Of a stretch of 64,000 nucleotides of DNA, positions 50,901 to 63,446 are shown one piece after another. Position 1 is the first letter of the stretch. The number at the start of each line of letters is the position of its first letter. A program made the position numbers and the translations under genes. The notes beneath the pieces were generated by a model, which was not told the origin of the DNA, ran no database searches, and saw nothing but the letters and a program-made list of their open reading frames with translations. The stretch covers positions 83,300 through 147,299 of the forward strand of contig JAJKFH010001316.1 of assembly GCA_023333565.1 (NCBI GenBank), given 5' to 3'. The DNA comes from Puffinus mauretanicus. Taxonomy: Eukaryota > Chordata > Aves > Procellariiformes > Procellariidae.

Positions 50901-53900
50901 CCCGAGGGGGGTCCTTATTTCCGAAAATACTGAAATTTGGATTTAGTGTGGTTCGGAAGACGGTGTGAAATACTCCCAAGAGAGTTGAAATCGACTGCAG
51001 ATGAGAGCGCAATACTCCCTGGAAACACGAGTCGTTCTGGGCTTGCAGCCATGGTTTAGGCGAACGGGCTGGGTGTGGTAGCGTCCCTTGGAGCCTTGGG
51101 AAGGGCTTTGTAGAAGGACTGCCAGTCTTGAAAAGAGTACGTGTGTGGGCAGGCAGGGGCTGGAAGTGAACTGACTGGTTGTAAACAAGGGGTGCGGGTA
51201 AATGGCAAGCAATGTCGTTTTTTGATGACATCCACTAGGGTATTGCAGTGAGCACTGTTTGGTTGAACCTGTCATTATAATTAATGATCTGGCAGAAGAA
51301 AACTGCACTCTGTGCACGAGTGGACAAAGAGACAATAAGAAAGGACTGAGATCCCCTCAGAGAAAGGCTTGAAACTTGCTGAAAACATGTTGCTTTCTTC
51401 TGAATAGGCACACTGTATTTTTCAAATGCTGCTTTGCTATACCACTTTTCTTAACTAGCCATGACCCCATGACCGCCGTATGTCCCAGGCGTAGGCTCTC
51501 CTGCATTTCCTCTTTGTTCCTCCACCGCTTCCAGAGTTTTACTTTCTACCATCACATCAATTAATGTTGCTAGTACAGTGGGTGCAGTTCTTCTTACCCA
51601 TCCCAGCTGGCTTTGGAATTTGGCCTCTCCTGTGTGATCGATTGCCAAGGTTTTTCAGCTTGCTGGAGTGTGAAGGCAGCACTGAATCCTGCCCTAGGAT
51701 CTGGCTTTACTGATGGCTCCTGAATGTTATGCCAGTGACTTAAACTTAACATCCAGACCATTCTCAGCCATCTTTCTCCTTCTGCTGTCTGCTGCTCTTG
51801 ACAGTACCACCATGCTCGCCACTCAGGAGGTGACAGATCTATCTTCTTTATGCCTAATACCTCTAGCTCTCTGACTGAATTAAACCTCTTTGTTTGTGAC
51901 TTTAGCTGACTGAAGGACAAGGGAAGTATGTGTTGTGAACAACTCCAGAAACAGAGAGCAACACGTCAGAAGGTTATGGATTTATTCCATGCAGCAGCTT
52001 TTGAAGTATTGAAAAAATTCTGTGTCCCTCAGCCTTACTCTTTTTTTTTCCCAGGAGGAAGAGAGGGAGCCTATAAAATGCAGGAGTGGGTGGGGTTTTT
52101 TTCTTTAATGCTAATTCATTTTGCATGAATACAGTTTACCAGATGCCTTTGTAATATTTCGGTAACACAACATTTATGCCTAACATGCTAATGTTAGGCA
52201 TTTGATTGTTGTAAATGATTTTTTTTTTTTTTTATCTTTTCAAATTACAGCTGCTATATGATGGAGCCTGTTTTTCTAGCCTCTTGAGTGCATCCACTGT
52301 CTCCGGCTGTTTCATTGTGTCAAATCTGCAGTTTTCTTTCACATCCTGTCAAGGGCATTTACAGATCTAAATGTCAGAACTTAGGTCACTCAGAACTGGT
52401 CTGCAGTGCTAAAATGCTCTTCACTTTTTTAATGCTGTATTTTATTTTAATTTGAGTAGTTAACACACATCAGCTAGGCACAAAGAACCCACGCTGGTAA
52501 AAACAATCCACCTGAAAAACTTATTTGCAGTAAAACTTGAGGGCAGATCTGGTTTACAGTACCTGAATTGATCTCAGTGAGTTTATCTTGTGGTAAAATT
52601 AAAGCACTTTAGTCATTTTTGCTCTTTTTGTTGTCTAGTGACTTAGTCTGAATACATGTCCAACCACGAGCTCTGGAGTAGCTGTGATCACGTAAAACAA
52701 GGGTCTTGGTTTAATGGATGTATAATGAATGTATAAAAATCTCTCTATCTGTGGACAAACAAGAAGCATTATTTAGAGAGTCAGCAGAGAGCAAACCGGG
52801 AAGCGGTTTGGCTGCTGTCTTAATCCATCATGAGACTGCATCTTAACTACAGCATGTAGCTCCAGGCCTCTGTTTCAAAAAGGGTATGTTGGGAATTGAA
52901 AAGATCATCCTTGTTGGGATTTTTTGTTTGTTTTCTTCTGTTCAGAAGGGCGTTCCAGGAGGTGACAGCCTTTTCAGGTTGGAAAAGAGATGAATGAGGA
53001 AGAATACGATGGAAGTGGAAAAGTTTATGAAATAATACCACCTGCTTAACTGTTGCGACTAGTATTGCCCAAAAATTTCTTGATTGCTTTGCTGAGTATA
53101 TGTCAGGGCAAATGCTTTAAAACTTACCAGTTTGGGACCAGTAAGGATCTGGCTGTTCATGCAGTTCTAGTCTCTTTGCTTGCGATTGCTAGCTATTGCA
53201 AGACTTCATCACAAACATGTTGTATGAGCCCAACATTACACACTTAACGGAGGTGATGATGAGTAAGTGGGCAGGGAAGTGGCCCTGAGCATGATGCTGA
53301 GAACCACTCTGCTGTCATCTTTCTGAGCTTCTGCCCCTGAAAGTTTCTTGAGATTTGAAAAGTTCCTTGCCTTTTAACTTTTCATTGAGAAGAGCTATGT
53401 GATTAGAAATACTAGATGTTGTATAAAACAAATGAAAACTCTGAAAGTTACAAAAATACTTGTTTTAAACTACAAAGCTACCACACAATTTCTGGACAGG
53501 TGTAACCTCACGCAAAATTCCCATGTTTTTGCTTTAAAATCTCCAGTAATCCTTTTATTCTATTAACAGCATTTCACAATTGTAAAGAAATGCCCAAAGC
53601 AGCAATTCCTTCTGTTATTGTTCCAATAGGTTTCTCTCTCCAATACGATAATGAACAACTAGTTAGCAATTGCGTATTTGATGGTATTATTTTCTGAATC
53701 CTAAAGATATATTTTAATGTAGCAATGTCCGTGGTTCATGTGTGTTCTATGTTGGTTTTCAAAATACTTAGAATTATACTTGGAAAAAAATAGACTAGTT
53801 ATGTCTGCTGAATGGCTGCAGATTTTCAGCAACCTACAAGGTGAGCTTTGGAGTTTTTTTAATTAGCATATGTAGAGAGCAATTGTTTCTTAAGTAACAA

Positions 53901-54600
53901 AACATGTATAAATATACATCCTTCAACAGAGATGCTAACAAGCAGTACACAAGTCCTTACGTAAGAATCTCCAGGACTGTCTACTGTGCTCCTGTCTCTC
54001 TTTGGTGGCTCATTCTCATGTCAACATCTTTTCCATCTCAGAAATAGAGAGTTTTTAACAAAGGAAACAATTATTTGGAAGCTGCACAGCAAGAGCATTA
54101 GATCCTTTCGTGCTGTGCTTAGCTGCACAAACGCCTGGGGATGCACTAACTGCCAGAGTAGGGCTTTGACTTGTATCATTTTCTTACAAATCTTGGCTAT
54201 AGTCACGGCATTTCAATTTAGACCTGTTTACAAATAATTTGTAGAGAATAAGCCCTGAAATGATTAAAACAGTAAAGAGTAGAAATAAAATATTAAAGTT
54301 ATGCTATTTTTTCCCCGCAGAACATCTTTTACCTTTAGCCCGATCCATCAGTTATTGAAGTCGGTGGAAAAACTTCTAGTGATTTAGCATGTGATCACCA
54401 GGTATTTATAAACCAAGAACTTTACAGCTTAGGTCTGTTGAAGTTCTTGTTTTCGGTAATTTTGATTGTATTTTGTGTTCTTCAATACTTACGATGTATC
54501 TAGAATATCAGTATTGAAAATAATTTGTAAATTGTTAAGCTTTACTTGATAATGGAACAATAACACAGAAAAGTATCTTAGTGTAGGCTGTACATGACGT
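50901..54600. other. Intergenic stretch right of the SLC39A6 island
   Basis: No conserved exon recognised on either strand. Open frames (for example - strand 51594-51920) are short and unlike known proteins. It contains one short perfect palindrome at 52176. A divergent non-coding transcript from the island is possible but not shown by sequence. Confidence 0.5.
52176..52201. repeat. Perfect hairpin, 11-bp arms, 4-nt loop
   Basis: ATGCCTAACAT and ATGTTAGGCAT flank GCTA. It is isolated in AT-rich intergenic DNA. No terminator or miRNA context is recognised; 11 bp is too short for a pre-miRNA stem. Confidence 0.7.
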
Positions 54601-55760
54601 GATCAGAGGCTCATTGCCATGAGCACAGAGGAGCAGTGACAGGCGGTGAAACTCCAGTGACCCAGTCAGGGAAAACTCCCTGACCTGCACCCTGGGGCTG
54701 TCAAAGGGGGAGGATCAGCCTCATGTCCGAGTGTGAAACTCGCCTGATGAGTCAATAGAAGAGGTTCCCTGGGTCACTACAGACACCCCATCCCCTGAGG
54801 GGGACATTGGAGTCATTATGGGATGCAGGGGTAGAGATTCTTTGGATTGTGCAAGACTTACTATAAAATGCTTAGGGGAATGATCAAGGTGGGGAAAAGG
54901 AGGATCAATGTGATTTGAGGAGGAGCAAATGTGAGAAGATGGGGAAGAGGTGACAAAAGGGGCCAGCTGCAAGGCTGCTGGTCAGTACGCTTCTCTGATG
55001 TGATCGCTGCTGCATGTCCAGTATTGTTACTGAACTCCATTTGTAGCTGTTTTCATGGGTGAGTGTCTGTTCTGTGTGGGCGGACATCTAAGTGCCAGCG
55101 GCTGGAGAGGGGACTGGGGGTCACAGGGGCCCACGCTTCTGTGATACCAGCACTGGAGTGCGTGGAGGTCCGAGTGCCAGCAACTGGACAGAGGGCCAAG
55201 CGTCACAGGTGTCTGGAGTGGCAGCAACTGGAGAGACTAGAGTGCATGCATATTATGTGGATGTGTACATCAGTGTGTGTAATTGCTAATGAATGTAAAG
55301 CTGGACTAGCAGGCTAGTAGGATAAGAGGCTTGGGAGCCCGGTACTGCAGCATCCATAAGCCTGGGCTGCATACTGGAGAGACCAGAGCACCCTGAGTGT
55401 TGGCTATGGGAGGGACCAGGAGGTCCAAGGACCCGTGGTATCAGGGGACAGCTGCAAGAGAGCCTGTTTGTGTGTGCCTTTGTGCGTGAGGCCACTGTCA
55501 GACCAGGGGATTCAGGGGCCAGACTGACTAAGGCCAGTTACCAGAGAGAGCCACAGTGTGTGCATCAGTGTGTGCGTGTGCACCAGGAGGTCTGGGCACC
55601 AGCAACCTGTGTTGGGGCTTATATGTCCAGATGCCAGCAACTGGAGATGCCAGAGGATCCAGCAGCCAGTTCCTGGACAGATGGAGTGTCTAAGAGCTGC
55701 TGGAGGGATCTGTATTGTATCCATGTATGTGCTCCTTTCTAATGGGCTTTCATCTTAATC
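54600..55760. repeat. G-rich, degenerate minisatellite-like repeat region
   Basis: About 1.1 kb is much more G-rich than its flanks, with recurring words such as CCAGCAACTGGAGA (near 55181, 55222, 55636), ACTGGAGAGACCAGAG, and GTGTGTGCATCAGTGTGTG-like pieces. Units are diverged and irregularly spaced. It could be the body of an unrecognised retroelement or an old minisatellite. The family was not identified and no LTR pair or target duplication was found. Confidence 0.5.
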
Positions 55761-57032
55761 AGCCAGACGGGGGAACAGGATGTGGCTGCTGGTGCTGTTG
55801 GTGATTGTGAGGGCTGCGTTTCCTGTGTATCTGTGTAGCTGGCCGTGTGTGTGTACCATGTGCATCTCCACCTATTGATAAAACATGTTTAGCCTTGTTA
55901 CTGGCTGGATGCAAAGCAGTGGCAGCCTGGCCTCTACTGGGCAACAAGATTCCGTAACCTCTAGTAATTATTATTGTTTGGGTATTGTGGTGGTATTAGA
56001 TCTAGAGAGAGAAAGGAAGGAGAAGAGTATAAGCAGCAGTAAAGTATACTAGAAAAGGATATGGGAAAATGAGTAAGGGAAAAAAAAAAAGGAGATAAAC
56101 ACTCCAGGGAGACCTATTCAGAATTGTAGAACACTGTAGAGCACTTTGTTATATAGCAAGGCTATATATACACAATATATACAATAATATACAATAATTT
56201 TATACATTATTGTAAATGCTATTGACTGGAAGATGCTGAAGGAAGAGAGTAAGAGCATTTATTCATACATGGCGTGATTTTAAGTAGCATAAGTTATTGC
56301 ATATCTTCACAGGGGAATCTACAACATAATTACAAGGTATCCCAGGATGGAGATTCTGTTCCTTTGTGCCATAGGAATATAATAGTTAAAGTGTCTGAGT
56401 ACAGTTTATCATCTGGAGCTTAGAGCTTTTATTTACTTCTAAAAGTTGCCAAAGAGATTCTGCATCATAGAACATGCACGTTTTATGTGTGTCTAAAACA
56501 CAGGGGTAGCAATTCTTTCATCAAAAAATTTCTGCTTAATTAGAAAAACTTATATTTGAAAAACACAGAAGCAATAGCTTCCTCGTTTGTCTGTTCCTCT
56601 TTTCCTCTTTTGATTGCGCAAATAGAAGCCTGAATCTCAAATGCCCTGGCTCAGTCGGCAAAGGTGGGCTGCAGATCTTATTGGGATAGCATTGGGCTTT
56701 TTGACACTCATGGCCTTCACTTCTTTACCTGAGCCAACAATGCAACATTCACTTGCAATGAGAAAATTCATGGTGAAGAATGATGTTCATGGTAGCAGCG
56801 TATTCTCTCCAGTTTTAGGTGCAGTGTCCTGTAAAAGGGATGTTGCATTAGGATGACCTCTGTTGTGGCTCTTTTATTTGGGCTGAGCACAGTACTGGAT
56901 TTATGGCTGGCCACCTTTCCCTTTGACACAGTCTGCTCCTTTTTTGCACCCTGCTTTGCTTTGTCGTAACGGAAAAATGATGCCACTTTGGTTTGTGTAT
57001 TTTGAAAATGGATTGTAATAATGGAAGTCATA

Positions 57033-57606
57033 TGTTGTGGTTTAACCTGGCCGCAGCCAAATACCACGCAGCCGCTCGCTCACCCCCCCCGCCGGGTGGG
57101 ATGGGGGAGAGAATCAGAAGGGTAAAAGTGAGAAAACTCGTGGGTTGAGATAAAGACAGTTTAATAGGGAAAGCAAAAGCCACGCACGCAAGCAAAGCAA
57201 AACAAGGAATTCATTCACCACTTCCATCGGCAGGCAGGTGCTCAGCCATCTCCAGGACAGCAGGGCTCCATCACGCGTAACGGTTACTTGGGAAGACAAA
57301 CGCCATCACCCCGAACACCCCCCCTCCTTCTTCTTCACCCAGCCTTATATGCTGAGCATGACGTCATATGGTATGGAATAGCCTATTGGCCAGCTGGGCC
57401 AGCCGCCCTGGCCACGGTCCCTCCCAGCCCCCTGCACATCTGGCAGGGCATGGGAAGACAAAAAGTCCTTGACTAGCATAAACAATACCTAGCAACAACC
57501 AAAACATCAGTGTGCCATCAACATTATTCTCACACTACATCCAAAACACAGCATTATACCAGTTAATAGGAAAGAAAATCAACTCCATCCCAGCCAAAAC
57601 CAGGAC
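57033..57606 (-). repeat. 3' LTR of the retroelement (left-hand copy)
   Basis: 574 bp, differing from its partner by about fifteen substitutions and several one-base indels. The CRE (57359-57366) and TATA-like box (57344-57350) are preserved. Confidence 0.92.
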
Positions 57607-58097
57607 AGTATCCACCCCTTATTCCATACCATTTACATCATGCTCAGGTCCCACACTATCCAATACATTCTCATTACCCACCATCCCCCTTCCCATCTTT
57701 TGATATAATACACAGATATCATTCCCTTAGTCTATGGACCACCCCTGTAAAATGTCCATAAAATATCCATAAATGTACACAAAATGTCCACTGCATTCAT
57801 TTAGTCCATGACTTCGGGCTCCATCTGTTATGGTGGTCACTCAGGTCAGCAGAGGTGGTGTGTTGCGTGGAGTTACTGGGCACCAAAGCCAGCTCAGGTC
57901 GGGTCACTGCTGCGCTTGCGCTGCTTCTTGTAAAGCTTGTCCTCCATTGGTTCAGGTGGTTCCTGCTATAGTAAATCCTACAACATGCAACTCAAATCAT
58001 GGGTTACAACAATTTAAAGGTATATCCATTACAATCTCCACCCCTGGTCCCTTTGGGCCAGACCATAGGGTTTAACATTGCAATGAACTCCTCCCCT

Positions 58098-58680
58098 TGC
58101 CCCTGCTCCAGCTTGGACTTATCCACAGACTGCAGTCTCTTAGGGGTGTACCTGCTCCAAGTGGAGCCTTACCTATGAGCCACAGTCTCTCCAGGGGTAT
58201 ACCTGCTGCGGCACAGACTTGTCCACAGCCACAGTCGCTTCGAGGTGCACCAGTCCCAGCGTGGCCTTACCCACAGCCACAGTCCCTTCAGAAGTAAACC
58301 TGCTCCAACACGGCCTTACCCATGGCTGCAATCTCTCCAGGGGTGTACCTCCCCTGTCATGGGCTTATCCACAACCACACGCTTTGAGGTGCTCCAGCAT
58401 GACCTCATGCACAGCCACTGACACTTCAAGGTGTACCTGCTGTAGCATGGACTTATCCACAGCCACAGATGCTTCGAGGTGTACCTTCTCCAGCGTGGAC
58501 TTATCCTTAGGCCACAATCCCTTCAGAGGTATACCTACTGTGGCACAGACATAACCACGGCCACAGACGCTTCGAGATGTACCTGCTTGGGCATGGGCTT
58601 ATCCACAGTCACAGACGCCTCGGGGTGTCCTGTCCCGCATGGACTCAGCCACAGGTCACAGTCCCTTCGATTCGAGTTCA
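58098..58680. repeat. ~47-bp tandem array (about 12 units) inside the retroelement
   Basis: Units share the core CTTATCCACAGCCACAG followed by a CTTCGAGGTGTACCTGCT-like half, spaced about 47 bp (cores near 58121, 58173, 58220, 58267, 58315, 58362, 58408, 58453, 58501, 58549, 58597, 58643). Units are individually diverged. The 47-bp period is not a multiple of three and the open frames through it are incidental. Confidence 0.85.
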
Positions 58681-59003
58681 CGCTGCAGTTCCAGCCTGTC
58701 CAGCACAGCAGCACAGAAGCAGCAGCGATGCCCTGGCCATCTGCCAGCCCAGGCGCATCCCCATTGCTGTTATCAGAATGTTCCCAGGCACAGCACAGTA
58801 AGACGATCAGCAGTGCAGCAGTACAGCAAGCAGCGAGAGCAAAAAAGCAGCCACTAACGAGCACAAGACTCTAATACACATTAAGGCAAGCAAGCCCCAT
58901 GGCAAGCACAAGAGCCTGCGAATTAATAGCTAAACAGCAGTAACAGCTATAAATTCGATCTAGCACGTTCCAGTCAAACCTGTCATTATCTCGAACCCTT
59001 CGA

Positions 59004-59021
59004 GCCCCACGTTGGGCGCCA
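59004..59021 (-). other. Primer-binding site, tRNA-Lys type
   Basis: An 18-bp match to the 3' end of the tRNA-Lys isoacceptor used by MMTV/MPMV-like viruses, located 8 nt inside the right-hand LTR. It fixes the orientation of the element. Confidence 0.88.
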
Positions 59022-59029
59022 AAAAGGAC

Positions 59030-59605
59030 TGTCGTGGTTTAACCTGGCCGCAGCCAAATACCACGCAGCCGCTCGCTCACCCCCCCGCCGGGTGGGATGG
59101 GGAAGAGAATCAGAAGGGTAAAAGTGAGAAAACTCGTGGGTTGAGATAAAGACAGTTTAATAGGGAAAGCAAAAGCCGCGCACGCAAGCAAAGCAAAGCA
59201 AGGAATTCATTCACCACTTCCCACCGGCAGGCAGGTGCTCAGCCATCTCCAGGAAAGCAGGGCTCCATCACGCGTAATGGTTACTTGGGAAGACAAACGC
59301 CATCACTCCGAATGCCCCCCACTTCCTTCTTCTTCACCCAGCCTTATATGCTGAGCATGACGTCATATGGTATGGAATAGCCTATTGGCCAGCCGGGCCA
59401 GCCGTCCTGGCCACGGTCCCTCCCAGCCCCCTGCACATCTGGCAGGGCATGGGAAGACAAAAAGTCCTTGACTAGCGTAAACAATACCTAGCAACAACCA
59501 AAACATCAGTGTGCCATCAACATTATTCTCACACTACATCCAAAACACAGCATTATACCAGTTAATAGAAAGAAAATCAACTCCATCCCAGCCAAAACCA
59601 GGACA
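59030..59605 (-). repeat. 5' LTR of the retroelement (right-hand copy)
   Basis: 576 bp. On the minus strand it begins TGTCCTGGTTTTGGCTGGGA and ends CCACGACA. It contains a TGACGTCA CRE palindrome (59358-59365) just upstream of an ATATAAG TATA-like box (59343-59349), a plausible core promoter, and an ATTAAA motif further downstream. Confidence 0.92.
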
Positions 59606-59610
59606 TCATA

Positions 59611-62600
59611 GCTTCTTAATGTACTGTTGGAATAAATTTTTAGTGTTCCTGTTCCTTTGCAAAGCTGGGAGAGCTAAGAGCTGGATTCAAAAAGCATATA
59701 TGAGCACAGCAGTTTTTGCTGTATTTTAGGCTCTCTGCTGGGTACAGAAGATAATTGGAAGGCATGCATTTGGGAAGTTGTCTTTCTAATCTCAAGTTTA
59801 AAATCGAAGTTTTGAAACCCAAATGCCTTTGAAATCGCTGAAGCTAATGGATACTCAGCATCTCAGAATCTAAGGCCACTTATTTACATTCTTCAGCCTG
59901 GATCTAGAGTTCCCATGCCATTTTAAAAGGTTGTCTTTAATGAATAGTGTAAGCTTAAATTCTGATCAGTAAAGCTTTCACGACTGAATTAAGGTGATAT
60001 TTGAAGCAAACCTTTTCTGACACAAGGGCTAGATCACAGATGCAGATGTTTACTGTATAGTCTATATGTCATTATTGCAATATTTCTGGCGCTTTCTGGA
60101 AGGAAATAGCAGCGCATGAGTTGGGTAAGTCTTGGGACATGCCACAACTGCTTGTTTATGTTCTGCAGAATAGATAGCGTCCAAAATGTATTGTACTAAT
60201 TGTACATAACTAGGTAAACTCTAAAACTGCACGTAGCACTTCTAACACTCTAGATACGCTACACCTCTGCAACTACTTATCATATGCAGGGTTTCTAGAT
60301 TAATAGCAGCCCAGCTCTAATGTTGAGGACTTCCTGTAACATTTCTAGTAGAAAAAAGGAGATGTGGGTAGGAGACCTGTTGTTGGCCTCAAGACTTGCC
60401 TGTTTTGATAAACTGGTACTCTGATGTCTTCACTCTTGAAAAAATTACTGCTGTTTTCAGGTGTGCATGTTTCAAAACTGTGATACAAAAATAACCTCAT
60501 ACAGCATATGACAGATGCCACAATAATGTTTAGGATTATTGTCATTCTGGTTTCTTCTGCCTGGTATGTATTAAATTTGGATGGTGTAATATCTCTTGTG
60601 AAATAGAACACTAGTAGATAACTTGACAATGTGGCACTGCAATTTTTTCCCTATCAAACTAATTTCCTTTAAACCTGTATGTTCTTGAAGCAGCATCCAT
60701 CAAGTCTTGTCAGCAACACAATGAGGCACCTACTGTATATTGTCGGTGGAATACCAATTAGCCTTTAATTTTACCACATGTCCAATCAAAAGAGCTATTG
60801 CTTTCACATGATGGCAGAAGGTCGTTAAAACAAATGATCTTGCTGCCAGACAATGACAACAAAACCACAGCTCAGTAAGTAGTGTGTCTGTTATTGGGCA
60901 CTGACAGCACACTAAATGCTGTGCTGCACTTGCTTTTTCATTCTGACTTGTTTCAGGTGATCTGATGGCCTGAAAGCTATAGCTAAAACATGCTCTCCTA
61001 ACTTAACCTTTTAAGATACAGTATTATTTGCCTCAGACATACAAGTACACAGGTACTTTTATTGTCATAGCTGTCAAATTCTGTAGCTCTTCCTTTGCTT
61101 TCAGCTGTTGCTTGCACTTTTAGTTCTTAACAGTCCCTTCCAGAAGAAACAGCAGCCTGTCCTTTAATACCCCGAAAGGTGGTTCTTCAACCCTGTGAAA
61201 ATGAGTGCTGGTGGATTACCTAAGATGTTACAGTTTGTCTGGGTTCAGTCATCTGGATTCTCTGAAGTCTTTCACTTCATGTTCTGCTGTGAACCACGAC
61301 TAGTTCAATGCTTTCTTCTGTTTGGGACATCAGAATTTCCAGATTCTAACTTTCTCATATTTCTCATCCTACTTGTAAGACAGTTGCCTGTTTTCCTTTC
61401 TTCAGCTTGAGAGCAAACTACTTTGCAAAATTCCAAAGTAATCCACTTTCTACTTTATATTTGGAAGGTGCTATTCACAGTTCTGAGTCAATCACACAAA
61501 GTTACTAAAAATGCATTAATGCTTTTACATTCAAAAAATAACAAAACTACATACTGATACAAGACACTAATTCTCCTACCATTTATGCTTTCAAGATGTC
61601 TGTGCAAAAGTAAAACAGAGAAACAAAACTGGAAATAGAGCATGAGTGACAGCAAAAAAAATCCTACTCTATATGCAAGAATTTCAGTTCAAGACTTTGC
61701 CATTTTTTTCTGTGCTGAGTTCTTCTGCTGGTTTTGCTCAACAATACCATCAACACTGAGAGCTCCTGCAGAGATGCTGCACTGGTAGCAATCAGAAAAA
61801 AAGGATTTTTATGCTTACTGCACAATAGTCTAGGCACCCCGTTTGTGATTTTTTTTTTCCCTGTTCCCCCCTCCCCGGCCCCGAGTATGCTTTCTGATTA
61901 ACTTCTTGTTAGAAAGCAAAACTTGCAGTGATGGTAAATGGTCCCGTGAGAGGTTCTCAGCCTGCCTGTAAATCAGGTTGCAAGTGAGCATCCAGAAAAT
62001 GAGCATTGTGTAATCATTGACCAGGTGACCACATCTCTTCCACAGCTGAGGAGAGTTTATTTTCTCCAAAGTGTTACCAGAATGTTTTTAACAGGGAAGA
62101 AAAAAATGATGTAGTCGTTACACAAGTCAGTTGTAGTCTCCGAGCCTCCTGATAATAAGCAGATCTCTTCATAAGTGGTGTCCTGAGAAAGGATGGTGCC
62201 TCCAGTCTTAATTCACCAAATGCAGAGATCAGAGGTTTGGGTGAGGGACCTACAGATACATGAAAACCATTGCCTACACCATCTGCTCCGGCCAACCCCT
62301 TGAGGGTGTCCTGACTTGATGGAGTGGGAACACATGCTAATATAGTGCAGCATAACTCTAGTAAGTCCGATTTTTCACTGAGGTATATTCTAAAAGCTTT
62401 ATTTGAAACCATTGGCCCGATGCCCAAGGATTAACTTCGACTAAATCTTGCAAGTTGGTGAAAGGATGGAGCAAAAGTGAGACCTGAAGTGAGAGAAGTC
62501 CTGTCCTCCAGGGAGAATGTATAACTAACAATGTTTTAATTAACAATGTAATTGCAGGAAAAGGAGAAAGGTATTTTTTCATTATCTTGTGTCTCACACT

Positions 62601-63446
62601 GCCAGCTCAAATTTGGTGGATTCATAAAAGCCTTCAGGTATTCTCTGTGCTCTGTCTCCTAAGCAGTTACAGCTTAAATCATAAAGAGGGGAATGGAGAC
62701 ATATAAGGATTTGCGTGAAATGTATTTGGTGTAGAGAACTTAATACCTACCTGTTGTGCATTCATGACTCCACATTGAATTTTGTTTTCTAATGTTTATT
62801 TTAAAGCCCTAAAGTACTGCTTATTTAATCATGTCTTTAGAAATGAATATCAGTGTTCATGTCTTCAAAATACATTTCTAGTTCTTGCAGTTCCAGGGGA
62901 AAAAAAGAAAATTTGACCCATATACACTTTAGTATGTCAGAAATGAGCAAGGAAAAGAGAAGGCGAAGGATCACTAATCATAAGTATTAAAAAAACAGCG
63001 ATCCAAATGCTGAAAGCAAGCCTGATTGACATAAAGTCTTTGCTCTTTTAAGATTAAAATAATAATAAAAGTTACCTTCTGATGTCAGAGATTCAGCAAT
63101 CTCTGCTTTCAGTTTTTTTGCAACCATGAGCCCAGAAACTGAAACCAGACTTTTTCAAATAACTCAAAAAGCTGAACACCAGATATTTCTGGACCATATT
63201 TCACACTTTATCATATATTTCTGGACTCCACAATTGCTAGTGCTGCAGTCATCAGCCAGAGAAGGCTCCTATAGGAAGACGCAAAATGCAGAAAGATCTA
63301 ATGCTGCATTTAGAGCAATAGTTGCTATATTATTTCCTGCAAATGCTTCCCTCATTACTTTGTCCTGTGACCTACATGTGCCAGTCGTCTTTTCTAACTA
63401 CTTTCTGCTCCTTATACAAAGGCTTTTCTTCATCTGAGTCTTTTCA
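59611..63446. other. Intergenic stretch without recognised genes
   Basis: AT-rich DNA with scattered short open frames (for example - strand 62074-62427 and + strand 63126-63437) that I do not recognise and that lack convincing exon signals. No repeat family was identified with confidence. Confidence 0.5.

Larger units (their letters stand above)
57033..59605 (-). mobile_element. Complete non-autonomous LTR retroelement (ERV, class II-like), no coding genes
   Basis: Two LTRs (57033-57606 and 59030-59605) in direct orientation bound 1.42 kb of internal DNA. The ends are TG...CA and the flanks carry a perfect 5-bp duplication TCATA (57028-57032 and 59606-59610). Transcription would run leftward: eight bases after the right-hand LTR lies an 18-bp primer-binding site complementary to tRNA-Lys (59004-59021, GCCCCACGTTGGGCGCCA on the plus strand), of the kind used by betaretrovirus-like elements. 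The interior encodes no gag, pol or env and instead has a ~47-bp tandem array. It must have been mobilised in trans by an autonomous relative. The LTRs differ at roughly 3% of positions by eye, implying an insertion of moderate age. Confidence 0.93.

Noticed and set aside
49705..51231. Open frames up to 285 codons on both strands in the SLC39A6 CpG island
   Set aside because: Low-complexity translation of a CpG island in all frames. None resembles ELP2 or another protein, and only the splice donor at 50378 is credible as a gene feature.
51260..51330. Possible decayed CR1 reverse-transcriptase fragment (IINDLAEENC-like translation)
   Set aside because: The similarity is a handful of residues with no flanking CR1 motifs; too weak to call.
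57028..57033. A 6-bp target duplication for the retroelement, as in many betaretrovirus-like elements
   Set aside because: The flanks agree over five bases only (TCATA); the sixth differs on either side.
58098..58680. CRISPR-like array
   Set aside because: Repeats are diverged, there are no unique spacers of constant size, and the context is a vertebrate retroelement.
58097..58874. Overlapping open frames of 66-131 codons through the retroelement tandem array
   Set aside because: They lie mostly on the strand opposite to the element's transcription, change frame from unit to unit because the period is not a multiple of three, and look like no retroviral protein.
62074..62427. 117-codon minus-strand open frame
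   Set aside because: No recognised family, no splice signals or start context that stand out, and AT-rich surroundings; likely chance.
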